The position numbers and the translations under genes were made by a program. A DNA stretch of 64,000 bases from Paramacrobiotus metropolitanus (taxonomy: Eukaryota > Tardigrada > Eutardigrada > Parachela > Macrobiotidae). Position 1 is the stretch's first letter, and every line of letters starts with the position of its first letter. Below, one piece after another: positions 63,117 to 64,000 of this stretch. The stretch is taken from NCBI RefSeq assembly GCF_019649055.1, contig NW_026570272.1, positions 1 through 64,000 of the forward strand, in the 5' to 3' direction. A model generated the notes under the pieces. It was not told the DNA's origin. It made no database searches and saw nothing but the letters and a program-made list of their open reading frames with translations.

Positions 63117-64000
63117 GGTCTTTCAGAATCACAACGCGCATACGATCGTAATCAGGGTTGTTTCTTTTTTTGTGGAAGAAAGTAAACCTCGTCATCCTCG
63201 CAAAATTTCTTGCTTGCTTGATGAGATGGGCGAAAGGAGTGAACAGTAAAGTTTCATTAGGGTTTCCTCCATGTAATCTTGGAGTCTTGGAGGAGAAAGT
63301 TGTTATTCATGCTGTTCAGGCCATATATATTAATATTTTTCGAATTCTCCCGCATAAATTGTGAATCTTTTTCTCCCAGCCGAAGAATGCACAGCCCCAA
63401 TTACAGGGAATGCCAGGTGGACTGCAACACCGGGGGCCGGATACGTTTTCCGACAATGTACATGAATTTTCCTCCACAGCTACTCGTACACTTTTTTTTG
63501 GTTTTTTAACTGACACGGCATTCGGTCATGACGCCATCGCTTAGTACGTTCTTTGTCGACTTCCGACATCTCGCTACCATCCGGCCTAATATCGTTTTTG
63601 CGGGATAAATCTCTTCTTAACCGTCCAATAACTTTTGAGTACTTTCCATTTCATTGCTTAGTTTTCTGGATACCCAGTTTGGTTCATTTTGTTTATCACA
63701 TATCTGGTTATATAAAAGATACGGAATTATGAATTTCCTCGTTCATCGCGGCGTGCAGTCCAATCCTTTGCCTCCCATGAACACTGACACTTGTGCCGCC
63801 GTTGTGAGTCCACAGAGGAAATAAATATCAGTCTGCGTAGTTTATCAGTTTAGCTGGATCCCCGGTTATGAGAGCGAATCAGCTGTTCTCCAGTTCTTAA
63901 ATCGTATACACAAATTTTTTGTACAGTCCTCCTCCTGGTAGCCCTCAAAAACTACGCGCTGTTCTTGGTCTCAAATCTCTGCGAGTGGTAAGTTAGCCAC
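63117..64000. other. Right end of window, unassigned
   Basis: Overlapping short ORFs on both strands near 63,316-63,516; neither strand shows clear splice support or a known motif. Nothing assigned. Confidence 0.35.

Noticed and set aside
1-64000. CRISPR arrays, rRNA genes, prokaryotic operons
   Set aside because: No regularly spaced direct repeats, no rRNA-like sequence and no Shine-Dalgarno/operon structure; gene structure is eukaryotic.

Overview
The window is nuclear DNA from an animal, most likely a small-genome invertebrate. It has short introns with GT/AG borders (53 to about 2,850 nt), tandemly duplicated multi-exon genes, and many kinds of class I and class II transposons. There is no operon structure, bacterial gene content or CRISPR. 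The F-box family resembles lineage-expanded families I associate with tardigrades, but that is a recollection, not something the sequence proves. No database search was possible; all exon models were read by eye from splice signals, frame continuity and comparison between paralogs inside the window.

Layout. 1-10,500: a Ty3/Gypsy-type LTR retrotransposon on the minus strand, cut by the left window edge inside its integrase, with a very long gag, protease, RT/RNase H and a frameshifted integrase. 11,715-14,055: F-box gene D (minus). 15,034-16,016: a DNA transposon with long terminal inverted repeats and a short transposase-like ORF. 16,444-20,230 and 21,700-23,681: two tandem paralogs (G1, G2) of an unrecognised secreted or membrane glycoprotein; G1 is intact over 7 exons, G2 is broken. 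A CR1/Jockey-like LINE (24,056-27,165) sits in the duplicated 5' flank of G2. 29,032-31,977: divergent F-box gene E, with a tRNA-like Pol III element in an intron. 34,045-35,835: remnants of a retroelement with a restriction-like endonuclease. 35,952-36,670: a hAT-type MITE. 37,115-40,070 and 41,173-46,209: two tandem paralogs (Z1, Z2) with coiled-coil and C2H2 zinc-finger parts; Z1 has an in-frame stop and Z2 carries a LINE in intron 4. 47,155-57,655: three tandem F-box genes (A, B, C; minus), of which only C is free of lesions. 58,200-62,000: a LINE 3' end, an 86-bp perfect palindrome, a hexamer satellite and a MITE cluster. The last 2 kb are largely unassigned.

How it fits together. Three cellular gene families have been duplicated locally and then eroded by point lesions and transposon insertions. 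The F-box family is the main candidate for an undescribed system. Each member has an N-terminal beta-rich, Tudor/Agenet-like domain of about 200 residues, a basic patch, an F-box, a variable middle region and a short conserved C-terminal exon. The likely role, by inference from the F-box, is substrate recognition in an SCF ubiquitin ligase. Genes A, B and C also share an upstream motif about 270-300 bp before the start codon.
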